64,000 bases of DNA from Guopingia tenuis. Lineage in GTDB: Bacteria > Bacillota > Clostridia > Christensenellales > Christensenellaceae. Made by a program: the position numbers and the translations under genes. The stretch lies in the NCBI RefSeq assembly GCF_014384805.1, contig NZ_JACRSS010000001.1:372001-436000 (forward strand), read 5' to 3'. Position 1 is the stretch's first letter. The number at the start of each line of letters is the position of its first letter. Under the pieces are notes generated by a model that ran no database searches, had not been told where the DNA came from, and saw nothing but the letters and a program-made list of their open reading frames with translations. Positions 45,836 to 54,253 of this stretch are shown piece after piece.

Positions 45836-46912
45836 CTATGCGCCTCCTGTTATCAGCCGGGCAATATCCTGATAGGTCAGCAAAATCATCAGGCCAAACA
45901 GGGCCAGAAGCCCGATCATGTTGATATATCCTTCCACCTTGCGGGAAATCGGCTTTCCCCGCAGCTTTTCAATCCCCAGGAACAGAATCCGTCCGCCATC
46001 CAGCGCAGGAAGGGGCAGCAGATTCATCACCGCCAGGTTGATGCTCAAAAGGGCGGTAATGCGCAGCACCGTCTCCATGCCCGAGCGCACGGCTTCGCCA
46101 ATAATGGCAATCGTCCCCACAAACCCGGCCACATCGCCGGTTCCCTTTCCATGGAAAATCAGCCCCGCGAGAAAATCCAGCATCTGGCCGACGATCAGGA
46201 AAAGCCACTTGAAGCTCAGCCCCAGCGCCTCAAAAAATCCAAAATGCCGCCGAACGGTCTCCCACTTCAAAAGCGGCTCGCCCTCCGATTGGCTCTTAGA
46301 ATTTTCCGCATTCTCCATCTCCTCCTGGCTGACGCCGTTAAAGGAGAAATACCGGACGACGCCGTCCCGCTCCAGTCCCATGGAATAGGTGCCGTTTTCT
46401 TCGCCTGCCTGCAGGCTGGCCATGGAAACCTCCATGGCAAAATCGATCCGCTTTCCATTCACCTCCACCACCCGGTCGCCCGGCTGGATATCAAAGCCCA
46501 GCTCCTCCATCGCCTGGCTGTTGGTGCTGTTTACCACATAGACATAGTCGCCAAAGCTCATGAGAAGCACCGCCGTGACCACAATGGCGACAACCACATT
46601 CATCATCGGCCCGGCCAGCAGCGTCAGAAACCGCTGCCAGGGCGGGCGGTTATTGAAGGCCCGGGGTTCCCCCTCGACCTCCTCATCTTCGCCATAAAAT
46701 TGCACATAACCCCCAAGGGGCAATGCGCGGATGGAATATCGGATCTGGTCCTTTTTTCGGATTTTTGAAAGCAGCTTCGGCCCAAAGCCGACAGAAAATT
46801 CTTCGATGCGGATGCCGCAGGCTTTGCCGACGGAAAAATGCCCGAACTCATGGGCCACCACCAGCACCGTCAAAATGAGAAGTCCCGCGATGATTGTTAT
46901 AACAATATCCAA
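45836..46912 (-). CDS. rseP: Site-2 protease RseP/RasP
   Basis: RseP-type proteases cut membrane-embedded anti-sigma factors and signal peptides. The 358-residue protein has the zinc site HEFGH in its first helix (near residue 21), one PDZ domain in the middle (about 115-200) and the second metal motif NLLPLPALDGGR. The number of PDZ domains is that of Gram-positive members. It follows dxr with a 117-base gap holding a GCCTCG/CGAGGC inverted repeat just before the ribosome binding site. Confidence 0.95.
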   Translation of the reverse strand: MDIVITIIAGLLILTVLVVAHEFGHFSVGKACGIRIEEFSVGFGPKLLSKIRKKDQIRYSIRALPLGGYVQFYGEDEEVEGEPRAFNNRPPWQRFLTLLAGPMMNVVVAIVVTAVLLMSFGDYVYVVNSTNSQAMEELGFDIQPGDRVVEVNGKRIDFAMEVSMASLQAGEENGTYSMGLERDGVVRYFSFNGVSQEEMENAENSKSQSEGEPLLKWETVRRHFGFFEALGLSFKWLFLIVGQMLDFLAGLIFHGKGTGDVAGFVGTIAIIGEAVRSGMETVLRITALLSINLAVMNLLPLPALDGGRILFLGIEKLRGKPISRKVEGYINMIGLLALFGLMILLTYQDIARLITGGA

Positions 46913-47029
46913 ACCATTCCTCCTTGGAGGCCTCGTTACAAAGCAAAACTCGAGGCAGTTCTTTTCCTATAGCTATAGTATACTCCTTTTCCCTGCCCCA
47001 TATGTTGTTTCGTTACAGAAGTTTCACAA

Positions 47030-48184
47030 TCACGCCTTTGGCAGCAGCCCGCAGCAATAGGCGCGGATTTCTCCATCCGCCGCATAGATATCCGAAAAAC
47101 TGGCGATAGGAAGGCTCCCAAAATGGTGCATCGCCTGTTCGATCAGCCGGGCGATATCCATGAAACCGATCTGTTTATGTAAAAATGCCTCCACCGCCAC
47201 TTCATTGGCCGAATTCAGCACCATCTGCAGGTAATTGTCGCTTTTAATGGCTTCATAGGCCAGCCCCAGGCAGGGGAATTTTTCAAAGTTCGGCCGTTCA
47301 AAATGCAGGCTCCCGGCCGCAAAAATATCCAGGGGCTGCACATCGTTTTCCAGCCGCCGGGGATACGACAGGGCATAGGCGATGGGGATTTTCATATCCG
47401 GCGATCCCAGCTGCGCCATAATGGCATGATCCGAAAATTCCACCATGGAATGCACAATGCTCTCCGGATGTACCACTACCGTAATCTTCTCCGCGGGAAT
47501 ATCGAACAGCCAGCGGGTTTCCATCACTTCCAGCCCTTTGTTAATCATCGTGGCGCAGTCGATGGTGATTTTGGCGCCCATGCTCCAGTTGGGATGCTTG
47601 AGCGCCTGTTCCACGGTAGCGCTCTGTATTTCCTCCAGCGACGCCCTGCGGAAAGGGCCGCCGGAAGCTGTCAGCAGAATCTGCCGCACCTCCCGCATCT
47701 CATTGCCACGCAGGCATTGGAAGATGGCGGAAAGCTCACTGTCGATGGGATATACCGGCGTTCCCGTCACATCCATCAAATCCCGGGCCAGCCGCCCGCC
47801 GCAGACCAATGCCTCCTTGGTGGCGAAAGCCACGGCAATCCGGTTGCGCAGGCAATATTCAAAGGCCGGCAGGCCTGCAATGCCCACCACCGCCAAAACA
47901 ATCATGTCCGCCTGGGAACAGGCCTCCAAAAGCGCCTCTCTTCCAAAGGCAAGCCGGGTTCCCCGAGGCGCATTTTCCCGAAGGGTTTCCCGGTCGGCGT
48001 TTTCTCCGGAAAGGCCCAGAAAAGCAGGCCGAAACTCCTGTGCCTGCTCCAAAAGGAGCGCCGCGTTGGAATGCGCCGTCAGCGCGGTCACCTCATATTC
48101 CTCTTTCATATCCCGCAGCACATGCAGCGTATTAACACCGATGGAACCCGTGGATCCCAAAATCGCAATTTTCTTTCTTTTCAA
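47030..48184 (-). CDS. dxr: 1-deoxy-D-xylulose 5-phosphate reductoisomerase
   Basis: Dxr converts DXP to MEP, the committed step of the MEP pathway, with NADPH. The 384-residue protein has the nucleotide-binding motif GSTGSIGVNT at the N-terminus, then ATKEALVCGG, metal-site residues in IDSELSAIFQC and the flexible loop TASGGPFR. It lies 11 bases after cdsA in the cdsA-dxr-rseP run. Confidence 0.97.
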   Translation of the reverse strand: MKRKKIAILGSTGSIGVNTLHVLRDMKEEYEVTALTAHSNAALLLEQAQEFRPAFLGLSGENADRETLRENAPRGTRLAFGREALLEACSQADMIVLAVVGIAGLPAFEYCLRNRIAVAFATKEALVCGGRLARDLMDVTGTPVYPIDSELSAIFQCLRGNEMREVRQILLTASGGPFRRASLEEIQSATVEQALKHPNWSMGAKITIDCATMINKGLEVMETRWLFDIPAEKITVVVHPESIVHSMVEFSDHAIMAQLGSPDMKIPIAYALSYPRRLENDVQPLDIFAAGSLHFERPNFEKFPCLGLAYEAIKSDNYLQMVLNSANEVAVEAFLHKQIGFMDIARLIEQAMHHFGSLPIASFSDIYAADGEIRAYCCGLLPKA

Positions 48185-48195
48185 ACTTTTTCCTC

Positions 48196-48999
48196 TTATA
48201 AATTGAGATACAGCTTATAGAACATATAAACGATGGGCAGAATGAACAGCGTGCTGTCCAGGCGATCCAGAAAACCGCCGTGCCCCGGAAGAATGCTTCC
48301 AAAATCCTTGACGTTATAGCGGCGTTTGACCACTGAAGCCGCCAGATCGCCGATCTGCGCCAAAATAGAGAGCAATACGGCAAAGACCGCATATTCCACC
48401 AGATGCACGCGCCCGTTATCCATGAGAAGGGCAATAATCAAAACGCCGAGAATTCCTCCCAGCAATCCTCCCAGGGCCCCCTCCACGGTCTTATTGGGGC
48501 TGATGTTGGGGCAGAGCTTTTTCTGCCCATAAAACTTCCCTATGAAATAGGCAAATACGTCCGTCATAGCCGCCGCCGCAAAGGCTACCAGAATGATCAG
48601 CTGGCTCAGCTGTTTATCCGGCAGCGTGATAATCATATAAAAGAACACAAAAAACAGCTGCGGATAATAGAGGGTGAAAATGCTGGAAAAAATGCTCTCA
48701 AAATCAAAAGCATCGAACACAATTCCCGTGACGAAAATCAAAATGACCGAGAACATCTGCAAAACAAAGACGCCTGCCAAGCCGCCCATATGCTGATATA
48801 CCGGCAAGGCCAGCGCCGTGAAGGCATATAAAACAATTTCCACCGGCTTGACGCCGCTGGTCTTAATGGTTTTGATCATCTCATACTGCACTGCCAGCGC
48901 CACAAGCACAACGGCCACCTGTATATAAACACCATGCAGGTAAACCAAAGCCAATAAAGCCGCCGCCAGCCCCACGCCGACGACAATCCGCTTCCCCAA
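48196..48999 (-). CDS. cdsA: Phosphatidate cytidylyltransferase CdsA
   Basis: CdsA makes CDP-diacylglycerol, the branch point of phospholipid synthesis. The 267-residue protein is polytopic and ends with the CDP-alcohol signature SILPGHGGFLDRLDS. The start is a TTG at 48999 with AGGAGG 8 bases upstream. It follows uppS by 33 bases. PlsY at 524-1123 works earlier in the same pathway. Confidence 0.96.
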   Translation of the reverse strand: MGKRIVVGVGLAAALLALVYLHGVYIQVAVVLVALAVQYEMIKTIKTSGVKPVEIVLYAFTALALPVYQHMGGLAGVFVLQMFSVILIFVTGIVFDAFDFESIFSSIFTLYYPQLFFVFFYMIITLPDKQLSQLIILVAFAAAAMTDVFAYFIGKFYGQKKLCPNISPNKTVEGALGGLLGGILGVLIIALLMDNGRVHLVEYAVFAVLLSILAQIGDLAASVVKRRYNVKDFGSILPGHGGFLDRLDSTLFILPIVYMFYKLYLNL

Positions 49000-49032
49000 A
49001 ACGGTTTCCTCCTGTTTTCTACTCCACCCTGT

Positions 49033-49767
49033 CTATTTTATATCGCCAAACCGCCGGTTTCTTCCGGCAAATTGCTGCAAAGCCGCTAAATATTCCTTCT
49101 CATCAAAATCCGGCCAGGCTACATCCGTAAAATACAGCTCCGCATAGGCGATCTGATAGAGAAGCAGGTTGCTGATCCGCTGTTCTCCGCTGGTTCGGAT
49201 AACAAAATCCGGGTCCGGGAGGCCCGCCGTCATCAGATGCTTTTCAAATTCCTCCGCGTTGACCTCGGAAATTTTTCCCGCCGCATATTCCTCCGCCGCC
49301 AAACGGGCCGCTTCCACGATCTCTGCCCGGGAGCCATAATTCACCAGCACGCAGAGATCCATCCCGGTGTTGTCCTTGGTGCTTTCCATCGCCTCATCCA
49401 GAATGCTCTGCACCTCTGCCGGCAGACGATCCCGCATACCCACAAACCGGAACCGGACACCCTCCTTGAGAAGCTCGCCCAACTCGCGCCGCAGATACTC
49501 GATGAGAAGCGACATCAACACGCCCACTTCTTCCTTGGGACGCTTCCAATTCTCCGTGGAAAACGCATAGAGGGTCAGGGCGGAAATGCCGATATCCGAG
49601 CTCATGCGGACGATATCCTTCACCCGCTCCATTCCAGCCCGGTGCCCGAAGGAACGGGGCATCATCCGCTTTTTCGCCCAGCGCCCGTTGCCGTCCATAA
49701 TGATAGCAACGTGTTTGGGCAGCTTTTCCCGGTCTATCGCTGAAAAATCCACATTTGCCTTTGCCAA
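49033..49767 (-). CDS. uppS: Isoprenyl (undecaprenyl diphosphate) transferase
   Basis: UppS adds isopentenyl units to make undecaprenyl diphosphate, the lipid carrier for cell-wall sugars. The 244-residue protein has HVAIIMDGNGRWAKKR at residues 19-34, with the catalytic Asp, and the C-terminal RTSGEQRISNLLLYQ. It follows a small gene that is not part of the standard cluster and precedes cdsA. Confidence 0.97.
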   Translation of the reverse strand: MAKANVDFSAIDREKLPKHVAIIMDGNGRWAKKRMMPRSFGHRAGMERVKDIVRMSSDIGISALTLYAFSTENWKRPKEEVGVLMSLLIEYLRRELGELLKEGVRFRFVGMRDRLPAEVQSILDEAMESTKDNTGMDLCVLVNYGSRAEIVEAARLAAEEYAAGKISEVNAEEFEKHLMTAGLPDPDFVIRTSGEQRISNLLLYQIAYAELYFTDVAWPDFDEKEYLAALQQFAGRNRRFGDIK

Positions 49768-49791
49768 ATTCTCGTACCTTTTCCCTTTGTA

Positions 49792-49986
49792 TCATAAAAT
49801 TACAGTACAAAACGCACTGACGACCAGTTCCATGCCCTCCGGCGTCTTTTTTGCCCGGAGCACGCGCCAGTCGTCAGCGCCTTCCAGCTCGCGTTTTGCT
49901 TTATACTCCACAACCTTTGCCGCTATCCCTTCGGCCTCAAGCTCCCGCAGGGCTTCGTCAAGCGGCAGACCCAGAAGATCCCGCAA
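49792..49986 (-). CDS. Uncharacterised small PASTA-like protein between frr and uppS
   Basis: I do not recognise a named family. The 64-residue protein begins at a TTG with GGAGG 9 bases upstream, 4 bases after the frr stop, so it looks translated and coupled to frr. The first half, LLGLPLDEALRELEAEGI, resembles the start of a PASTA repeat (small helix plus strand), followed by basic residues and VLRAKKTPEGMELVVSAF. There is no signal peptide or membrane helix. Its fixed place next to uppS could mean a role near cell-envelope synthesis, but this is only inference. Confidence 0.65.
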   Translation of the reverse strand: MRDLLGLPLDEALRELEAEGIAAKVVEYKAKRELEGADDWRVLRAKKTPEGMELVVSAFCTVIL

Positions 49987-49990
49987 TGCG

Positions 49991-50554
49991 TCAGACCTCC
50001 ATGATCTCGTTTTCCTTCTCCTTTAAAAGATCCTCGATCTTTTTGATATAGGAATCCGTCATATCCTGGCAATCCTTTTCCAGCTCTTTTAAATCATCTT
50101 CGGTGATGTTGCTGGCTTTTTTATCCTTTTTCAGGGCCTCGTTGGCGTCCCGCCGCAACGAACGAATCGCCACTTTGGAATCTTCCGCCTTTTTCCGCGC
50201 CATTTTCACCAGCTCCTTGCGGCGTTCCTCGGTGGGTTCCGGGAAGAGCAGGCGGATCACCTTTCCGTCGTTTGTGGGTGTAAGCCCCAAATCCGAAGCC
50301 AGAATCGCTTTTTCCACCGGCTTCATCATGCTCTGGTCCCAAAGGGAAATGGTCAGAAGCCGCGGCTCGGGCGAGGCCACATTGCCCACCTGCGGGATCG
50401 GCGTCATCGTTCCATAGTAATCCACCATTACCCGGTTCAGGAGCTGGGGGTTGGCGCGTCCTGCGCGGATGCTGGAAAGCTCGCTAACCAGGGCCGAAAT
50501 CGTTTTTTCCATCTTTCCCTTCGCCTTGTCAATCGCTTCATGCTGTAAACTCAT
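49991..50554 (-). CDS. frr: Ribosome recycling factor
   Basis: RRF, with EF-G, splits ribosomes after termination. The 187-residue protein shows the three-helix bundle sequences SSIRAGRANPQLLNRVMVDYYG and FPEPTEERRKELVKMARK. It has its own promoter at 50610-50638, separate from pyrH, and an AGGAGG site just upstream of its ATG. Confidence 0.98.
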   Translation of the reverse strand: MSLQHEAIDKAKGKMEKTISALVSELSSIRAGRANPQLLNRVMVDYYGTMTPIPQVGNVASPEPRLLTISLWDQSMMKPVEKAILASDLGLTPTNDGKVIRLLFPEPTEERRKELVKMARKKAEDSKVAIRSLRRDANEALKKDKKASNITEDDLKELEKDCQDMTDSYIKKIEDLLKEKENEIMEV

Positions 50555-50609
50555 GTTCTTCCCTCCTATTGTTTCCTTTTTTGCTGGGTATTTACTATTT
50601 ATGTATCTT

Positions 50610-50638
50610 ATTGTACTTGAAAACCGGCATTTTTACAA
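50610..50638 (-). promoter_or_regulatory. Sigma-A promoter for frr and downstream genes
   Basis: The minus strand reads TTGTAA (50638-50633), a 17-base spacer and TACAAT (50615-50610). It lies just after the pyrH terminator, so frr-uppS-cdsA and following genes form a separate transcript. Confidence 0.7.
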
Positions 50639-50653
50639 CCTATTTCTTGCGGC

Positions 50654-50687
50654 AAAAAAAGAACGCCCCACCAGCTGGCGAAGCGTC
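50654..50687 (-). terminator. Intrinsic terminator after pyrH
   Basis: The minus strand has GACGCTTCGCCAGC facing GCTGGTGGGGCGTTC, an imperfect GC-rich stem, followed by TTTTTTT (50660-50654). It begins 8 bases past the pyrH stop. Confidence 0.82.
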
Positions 50688-50694
50688 TTTCGAT

Positions 50695-51396
50695 TTAATG
50701 GATAATTGTTCCGATTTTTTCCCCGCAAACCGCGCGTTTGATGCTGTCCTTCTCCGAAAGGCCAAAGGCCAGAATGGGGATATTGTTTTCCATGCAGAGG
50801 GTGACCGATGTGGTATCCATGGCCTGCAATCCCTTGGAAATCACATCCAGATAGGCGATCTCCTCGAATTTGATAGCTGTAGGATTGAGCTTGGGGTCGC
50901 TGTCATAAACGCCGTCTACATTCTTGGCCAGCAGAATCAAATCCGCTTCCATTTCCGCCGCCCGAAGCGCCGTCGCCGTATCCGTCGTGAAGAAGGGATT
51001 CCCCGTGCCGCAGGCAAAAATGACGATCCGCCCTTTTTCCAAATGCCGCATGGCCCGCCGGCGGATATATGGCTCGGCAATCTGCCGCATTTCAATGGCG
51101 GTCTGCAGCCGCGCCTGTGCCCCCAGGTTTTCCAGGGCGTCCTGCAGTGCCAGTGAATTGATCACCGTCGCCAGCATTCCCATGTGGTCGGCCGTAATGC
51201 GATCCATCCCCTTGCCCCGGCGGCCGCGCCAGATATTTCCGCCGCCTACGATAATGCCGACGGAGGCGCCCAGCTCCGTGATCTCTACCACCTGCTTGGC
51301 CACAGTGTTGACGATATCAAAATCGATGTTTTCCTTATCGCTGGACAGAGCCTCGCCGCTGATTTTCAAAATCACCCGTTTATATTTTGCTTCCAT
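50695..51396 (-). CDS. pyrH: UMP kinase
   Basis: PyrH phosphorylates UMP to UDP. The start is ATG 51396 (MEAKYKRVILKISGEAL) with AGGAG about 8 bases upstream; the longer frame would run through the tsf terminator. The 233 residues show the amino-acid-kinase fold motifs KISGEAL, VGGGNIWRGR and TDTATALRAAEM. It lies between tsf and frr with a terminator on each side. Confidence 0.97.
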   Translation of the reverse strand: MEAKYKRVILKISGEALSSDKENIDFDIVNTVAKQVVEITELGASVGIIVGGGNIWRGRRGKGMDRITADHMGMLATVINSLALQDALENLGAQARLQTAIEMRQIAEPYIRRRAMRHLEKGRIVIFACGTGNPFFTTDTATALRAAEMEADLILLAKNVDGVYDSDPKLNPTAIKFEEIAYLDVISKGLQAMDTTSVTLCMENNIPILAFGLSEKDSIKRAVCGEKIGTIIH

Positions 51397-51419
51397 GAAA
51401 CGTCTCCTCTTCGTGATAG

Positions 51420-51449
51420 GAAAAGAGAACACGAATCGTGTTCTCTTTA
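51420..51449 (-). terminator. Intrinsic terminator or attenuator between tsf and pyrH
   Basis: AAAGAGAACACG and CGTGTTCTCTTT (51422-51433 and 51437-51448) form a near-perfect palindrome with a 3-base loop, followed on the minus strand by T-rich sequence. It overlaps the region just before the pyrH ribosome binding site, so partial read-through would feed pyrH. Confidence 0.75.
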
Positions 51450-51458
51450 TTTGAAAAT

Positions 51459-52109
51459 TTATTTGCCCTGCTGCGCCATAACCTCGGCAACAAAGTCATC
51501 CTGACGCTTTTCCAGGCCCTCGCCCATTTCATAGCGGACAAAGCGGCGGATGGAGATATTCTCTCCAATAGTCGCGATCTTTTCAGTAACGAGATCCGAG
51601 ATTGTCTTATCCGTATCCTTGACAAAGGGCTGATCCATCAGGCAGATTTCCTTCAGGTATTTCTGGATCTGGCCGTCAACAATCTTGTCAACGATCTTTT
51701 CAGGCTTGCCATCATTGATAGCTTTCACCCGCATGATCTCTCTTTCCTTAGCGATTTCTTCCGGATCAACTTCCTCTTCCCGAACATATTTGGGGTTCGC
51801 AGCGGCAATCTGCATCGCGATATCCCGAACCAGCGCCTTGAATTCATCCGTCTTGGCAACAAAGTCGGTCTCACAGTTCACTTCCACCAGAACGCCGATC
51901 CGGCCGCCCAGGTGAATATAGGAATCAACAATGCCCTCTGCCGCGATTCTTCCGGATTTCTTAACAGCTTTTGCCAGGCCCTTTTCCCGCAGCAGCTCTA
52001 CCGCCTTTTCAATATCGCCGTCAGTTTCTACCAAAACCTTCTTGCAGTCCATCATGCCGCAGCCGCTTCTCTCCCGCAGCTCTTTTACCAAACTAGCCGA
52101 AATAGCCAT
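51459..52109 (-). CDS. tsf: Elongation factor Ts
   Basis: EF-Ts recycles EF-Tu by exchanging GDP for GTP. The 216-residue protein begins with the UBA-like domain (LVKELRERSGCGMMDCKKVL) and continues with the core (VEVNCETDFVAKTDEF). At 216 residues it is the short form common in Clostridia. It follows rpsB by 61 bases, with a GC-rich hairpin in the gap. Confidence 0.98.
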   Translation of the reverse strand: MAISASLVKELRERSGCGMMDCKKVLVETDGDIEKAVELLREKGLAKAVKKSGRIAAEGIVDSYIHLGGRIGVLVEVNCETDFVAKTDEFKALVRDIAMQIAAANPKYVREEEVDPEEIAKEREIMRVKAINDGKPEKIVDKIVDGQIQKYLKEICLMDQPFVKDTDKTISDLVTEKIATIGENISIRRFVRYEMGEGLEKRQDDFVAEVMAQQGK

Positions 52110-52133
52110 CGTAATTCTCCTCCTGTATTTTTC

Positions 52134-52159
52134 CGGCGGCGCGTCGTCGCCTGCCGCCG
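52134..52159 (-). other. GC-rich hairpin between rpsB and tsf
   Basis: CGGCGGC (52134-52140) and GCCGCCG (52153-52159) form a perfect 7-bp stem. No T-run follows, so it is probably a stabilising or processing element rather than a terminator. Confidence 0.45.
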
Positions 52160-52170
52160 CTGATTCTCTC

Positions 52171-52971
52171 TTACGCTTCCTCGGTTGCAGCGATTTCCGC
52201 CGTCACTTCATCCGCGATTTCTGCAATAGCTTCCGCTTCCGCCGCTTCTTCCGAAACCGCCTCTGCCTCCGCTTCGTCTTCCATCTGCTCGCCCTGTTTG
52301 CCTTCCAGAATAGCGTCCGCCATCTTGGCGACAATCAGCTTGACCGCACGGATTGCATCGTCGTTTCCGGGAATGGGATAATCGATCTCGTCAGGATCGC
52401 AGTTGGTATCAACGATTGCCACAACCGGAATGCCCAGCGCATGTGCTTCAGCAACGGCAATGTGCTCTTTTCTCGGATCGACAACGAACATAGCTCCCGG
52501 AGTATCCTGCATGTTGCGGATACCGCCCAGGTTCTTTTCCAGCTTTTCCTTCTCGTGCATCAGCTTGATGACTTCCTTCTTGGGAAGCAGGTTGATGTCG
52601 CCGGTCTCTTCCATCTTTTCAATATAGTTGAGGCGGCTGATCCGGGAACGGATGGTCTTGAAGTTGGTGAGCATGCCGCCCAGCCAACGGTTGGATACAT
52701 AAAACTGCCCGCAGCGCTTCGCTTCGGTTTCAATGGATTCCTGGGCCTGCTTTTTGGTTCCCACAAACAGGATCGGCTTGCCGTCCATAGCGACATCGCG
52801 CATGAAGAAATAGGCTTCTTCCACTTTCTTCACGGTCTTCTGCAGGTCAATGATATAAATACCATTGCGCTCTGTGAAGATAAAGCGTTTCATTTTGGGG
52901 TTCCAGCGGCGGGTCTGATGCCCGAAGTGCACGCCGGCTTCCAGCAGCTGTTTCATCGAAATTACTGACAT
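52171..52971 (-). CDS. rpsB: 30S ribosomal protein S2
   Basis: S2 binds the small-subunit body with S1. The 266-residue protein begins MSVISMKQLLEAGVHFGHQ, the universal start, with GFP-like conserved blocks ending near residue 225. The last 40 or so residues are an extra tail made almost only of Glu, Ala, Asp and a few Val and Ile. The tail is longer and more acidic than in B. subtilis S2. It is transcribed from the promoter at 53079-53107. Confidence 0.97.
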   Translation of the reverse strand: MSVISMKQLLEAGVHFGHQTRRWNPKMKRFIFTERNGIYIIDLQKTVKKVEEAYFFMRDVAMDGKPILFVGTKKQAQESIETEAKRCGQFYVSNRWLGGMLTNFKTIRSRISRLNYIEKMEETGDINLLPKKEVIKLMHEKEKLEKNLGGIRNMQDTPGAMFVVDPRKEHIAVAEAHALGIPVVAIVDTNCDPDEIDYPIPGNDDAIRAVKLIVAKMADAILEGKQGEQMEDEAEAEAVSEEAAEAEAIAEIADEVTAEIAATEEA

Positions 52972-53078
52972 GATACATGTCCTCCTCTTATTTGTTTTTC
53001 CACCTTTTGCTTCGATTGCGTTTCAGGCCACGTTTCCGCACACGCCAAACACATCCGCAAAAGTGCGTTATCTTGGAT

Positions 53079-53107
53079 ATTGTAGCATATCCCTTTTGCC
53101 CCTGCAA
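53079..53107 (-). promoter_or_regulatory. Sigma-A promoter for rpsB-tsf
   Basis: The minus strand reads TTGCAG (53107-53102), a 17-base spacer and TACAAT (53084-53079), about 100 bases before rpsB. The leader could house autoregulation by S2, but I identified no known S2-binding motif. Confidence 0.8.
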
Positions 53108-53175
53108 CCATTTTTCCCTCTTTTTTTAAAAAATGCTATTGTCATGCGGATATTTACGGCTCTACCTTCCGTAGG

Positions 53176-53204
53176 TTGCAACTTTTTCCTTTTGGATTCA
53201 TAAT
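53176..53204 (+). promoter_or_regulatory. Sigma-A promoter for the XRE regulator-lipoprotein pair
   Basis: TTGCAA (53176-53181), a 17-base spacer and CATAAT (53199-53204) lie 29 bases before the regulator ATG. A small inverted repeat, CTACCTTCCGTAGG, sits at the upstream edge of the -35 and could be an operator for self-control. Confidence 0.65.
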
Positions 53205-53232
53205 TAGGATGAGAAATGTGAAAGGCAGAATT

Positions 53233-53787
53233 ATGGATAACGAAACACTGGGCATCTATATCGCAAGGGCTCGAAAAGCCAAAGGGCTCACGCAAAAAGA
53301 ATTGGCAGAACGTCTGCATGTGACGGACAAGGCGGTTTCCAAATGGGAAACCGGCCGGGGATTTCCCGATATTAAGGTCCTCCCTGTTCTGGCGGCGGAA
53401 CTGGGGATCTCTTTGGCGGAGCTTTTGCAGGCCCAAGAACCGGCTCCGTCCGCCTCTGTTCTTTCCCGGGAAACCATAGGGACAAAAACTGCTTCTTCCC
53501 CTGCGATCCGGGCCCGCAGCTCCCAATTCCTTCAATGGCTTTTTTTGATCGTCGGGAGCATTGGGCTTGCCGCAGGAATCTATTGCCTGATCCGTTATAT
53601 GCAATGGAATTCCCTGGGGATCATTGGCGGAAGCGACGCCTCAACGGATATTCTCATCGTGGATTCCTCCCCTGGATTGCCCTGGCAATGGATCCTGCTG
53701 TTTTCCATCAGTTTGCTCTGTCTTTTTGCCGGCATTGCGCTATGGTTTTTCCGCAGAAAACAAGTTTCTCGGAGGAACAAAAAATGA
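53233..53787 (+). CDS. Membrane-anchored XRE-family transcriptional regulator
   Basis: The 184-residue protein has an N-terminal helix-turn-helix (about 8-62, LTQKELAERLHVTDKAVSKWE) and then two membrane helices at about 100-121 and 152-173, with a 30-residue loop between them that would lie outside. DNA binding and a membrane anchor in one chain suggest a one-component surface sensor. The ATG at 53233 is chosen over a frame open to 53176 because the HTH start fits and the promoter lies between. It overlaps the next gene (ATGA) and is the only plus-strand unit of the host part of the window. Confidence 0.8.
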   Translation: MDNETLGIYIARARKAKGLTQKELAERLHVTDKAVSKWETGRGFPDIKVLPVLAAELGISLAELLQAQEPAPSASVLSRETIGTKTASSPAIRARSSQFLQWLFLIVGSIGLAAGIYCLIRYMQWNSLGIIGGSDASTDILIVDSSPGLPWQWILLFSISLLCLFAGIALWFFRRKQVSRRNKK

Positions 53788-54185
53788 CAAAACGAATGCG
53801 GATATTTTTCCTGGCACTTCCGGCCCTCCTTTTCCTCTTTCTGCAGGGATGCGCCCCAGCGGCCCTCCCCGAAACCGGCGGCTGGGAATTGGAATCGGCC
53901 TCCATCATTGAAAATGGCCAGATCCATATGGCAGAGGGCGAAAACCTCCCCACGGGATGCCGGCTGGAAGGCAACGGAACTTTTGCCATCCTCTCTCCAC
54001 AAGGCACCGCAGCAAAGGGCACATATACCCGGCAGCCCATGATCCAGGCGGTCCGTCTGGAGTTCCTTTTTTCTGATGCTTCCACCGCTGTTGGCACCTA
54101 TGGCATCCGAACCTACGCTGACGGGACGCAGTCCGAGACGCTGCTCATCACTTCGGATACGTTCATTTTATCTTTCATCCGGTAA
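53784..54185 (+). CDS. Small secreted lipoprotein of unknown function
   Basis: The 133-residue protein starts MTKRMRIFFLALPALLFLFLQGC, a lipoprotein signal with lipobox LQGC and Cys23 as the predicted lipid-modified residue. The rest is beta-rich with no domain I recognise. It overlaps the XRE gene (ATGA) and has GGAGG about 8 bases before its start, so the regulator and lipoprotein act as a pair, perhaps a surface sensor with its effector. A bidirectional terminator follows. Confidence 0.75.
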   Translation: MTKRMRIFFLALPALLFLFLQGCAPAALPETGGWELESASIIENGQIHMAEGENLPTGCRLEGNGTFAILSPQGTAAKGTYTRQPMIQAVRLEFLFSDASTAVGTYGIRTYADGTQSETLLITSDTFILSFIR

Positions 54186-54200
54186 AAAATATACATGGCT

Positions 54201-54235
54201 AAAAAATCCTTAAGACGAATTCTTAAGGATTTTTT
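54201..54235. terminator. Bidirectional terminator between convergent genes
   Basis: AAAAAATCCTTAAG (54201-54214) and CTTAAGGATTTTTT (54222-54235) form a 14-bp perfect inverted repeat with a 7-base loop and A/T runs on both sides. It ends the XRE-lipoprotein unit on the plus strand and the kdpD fragment on the minus strand. Confidence 0.85.
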
Positions 54236-54253
54236 CTTTGCCGGAAATCAGGC

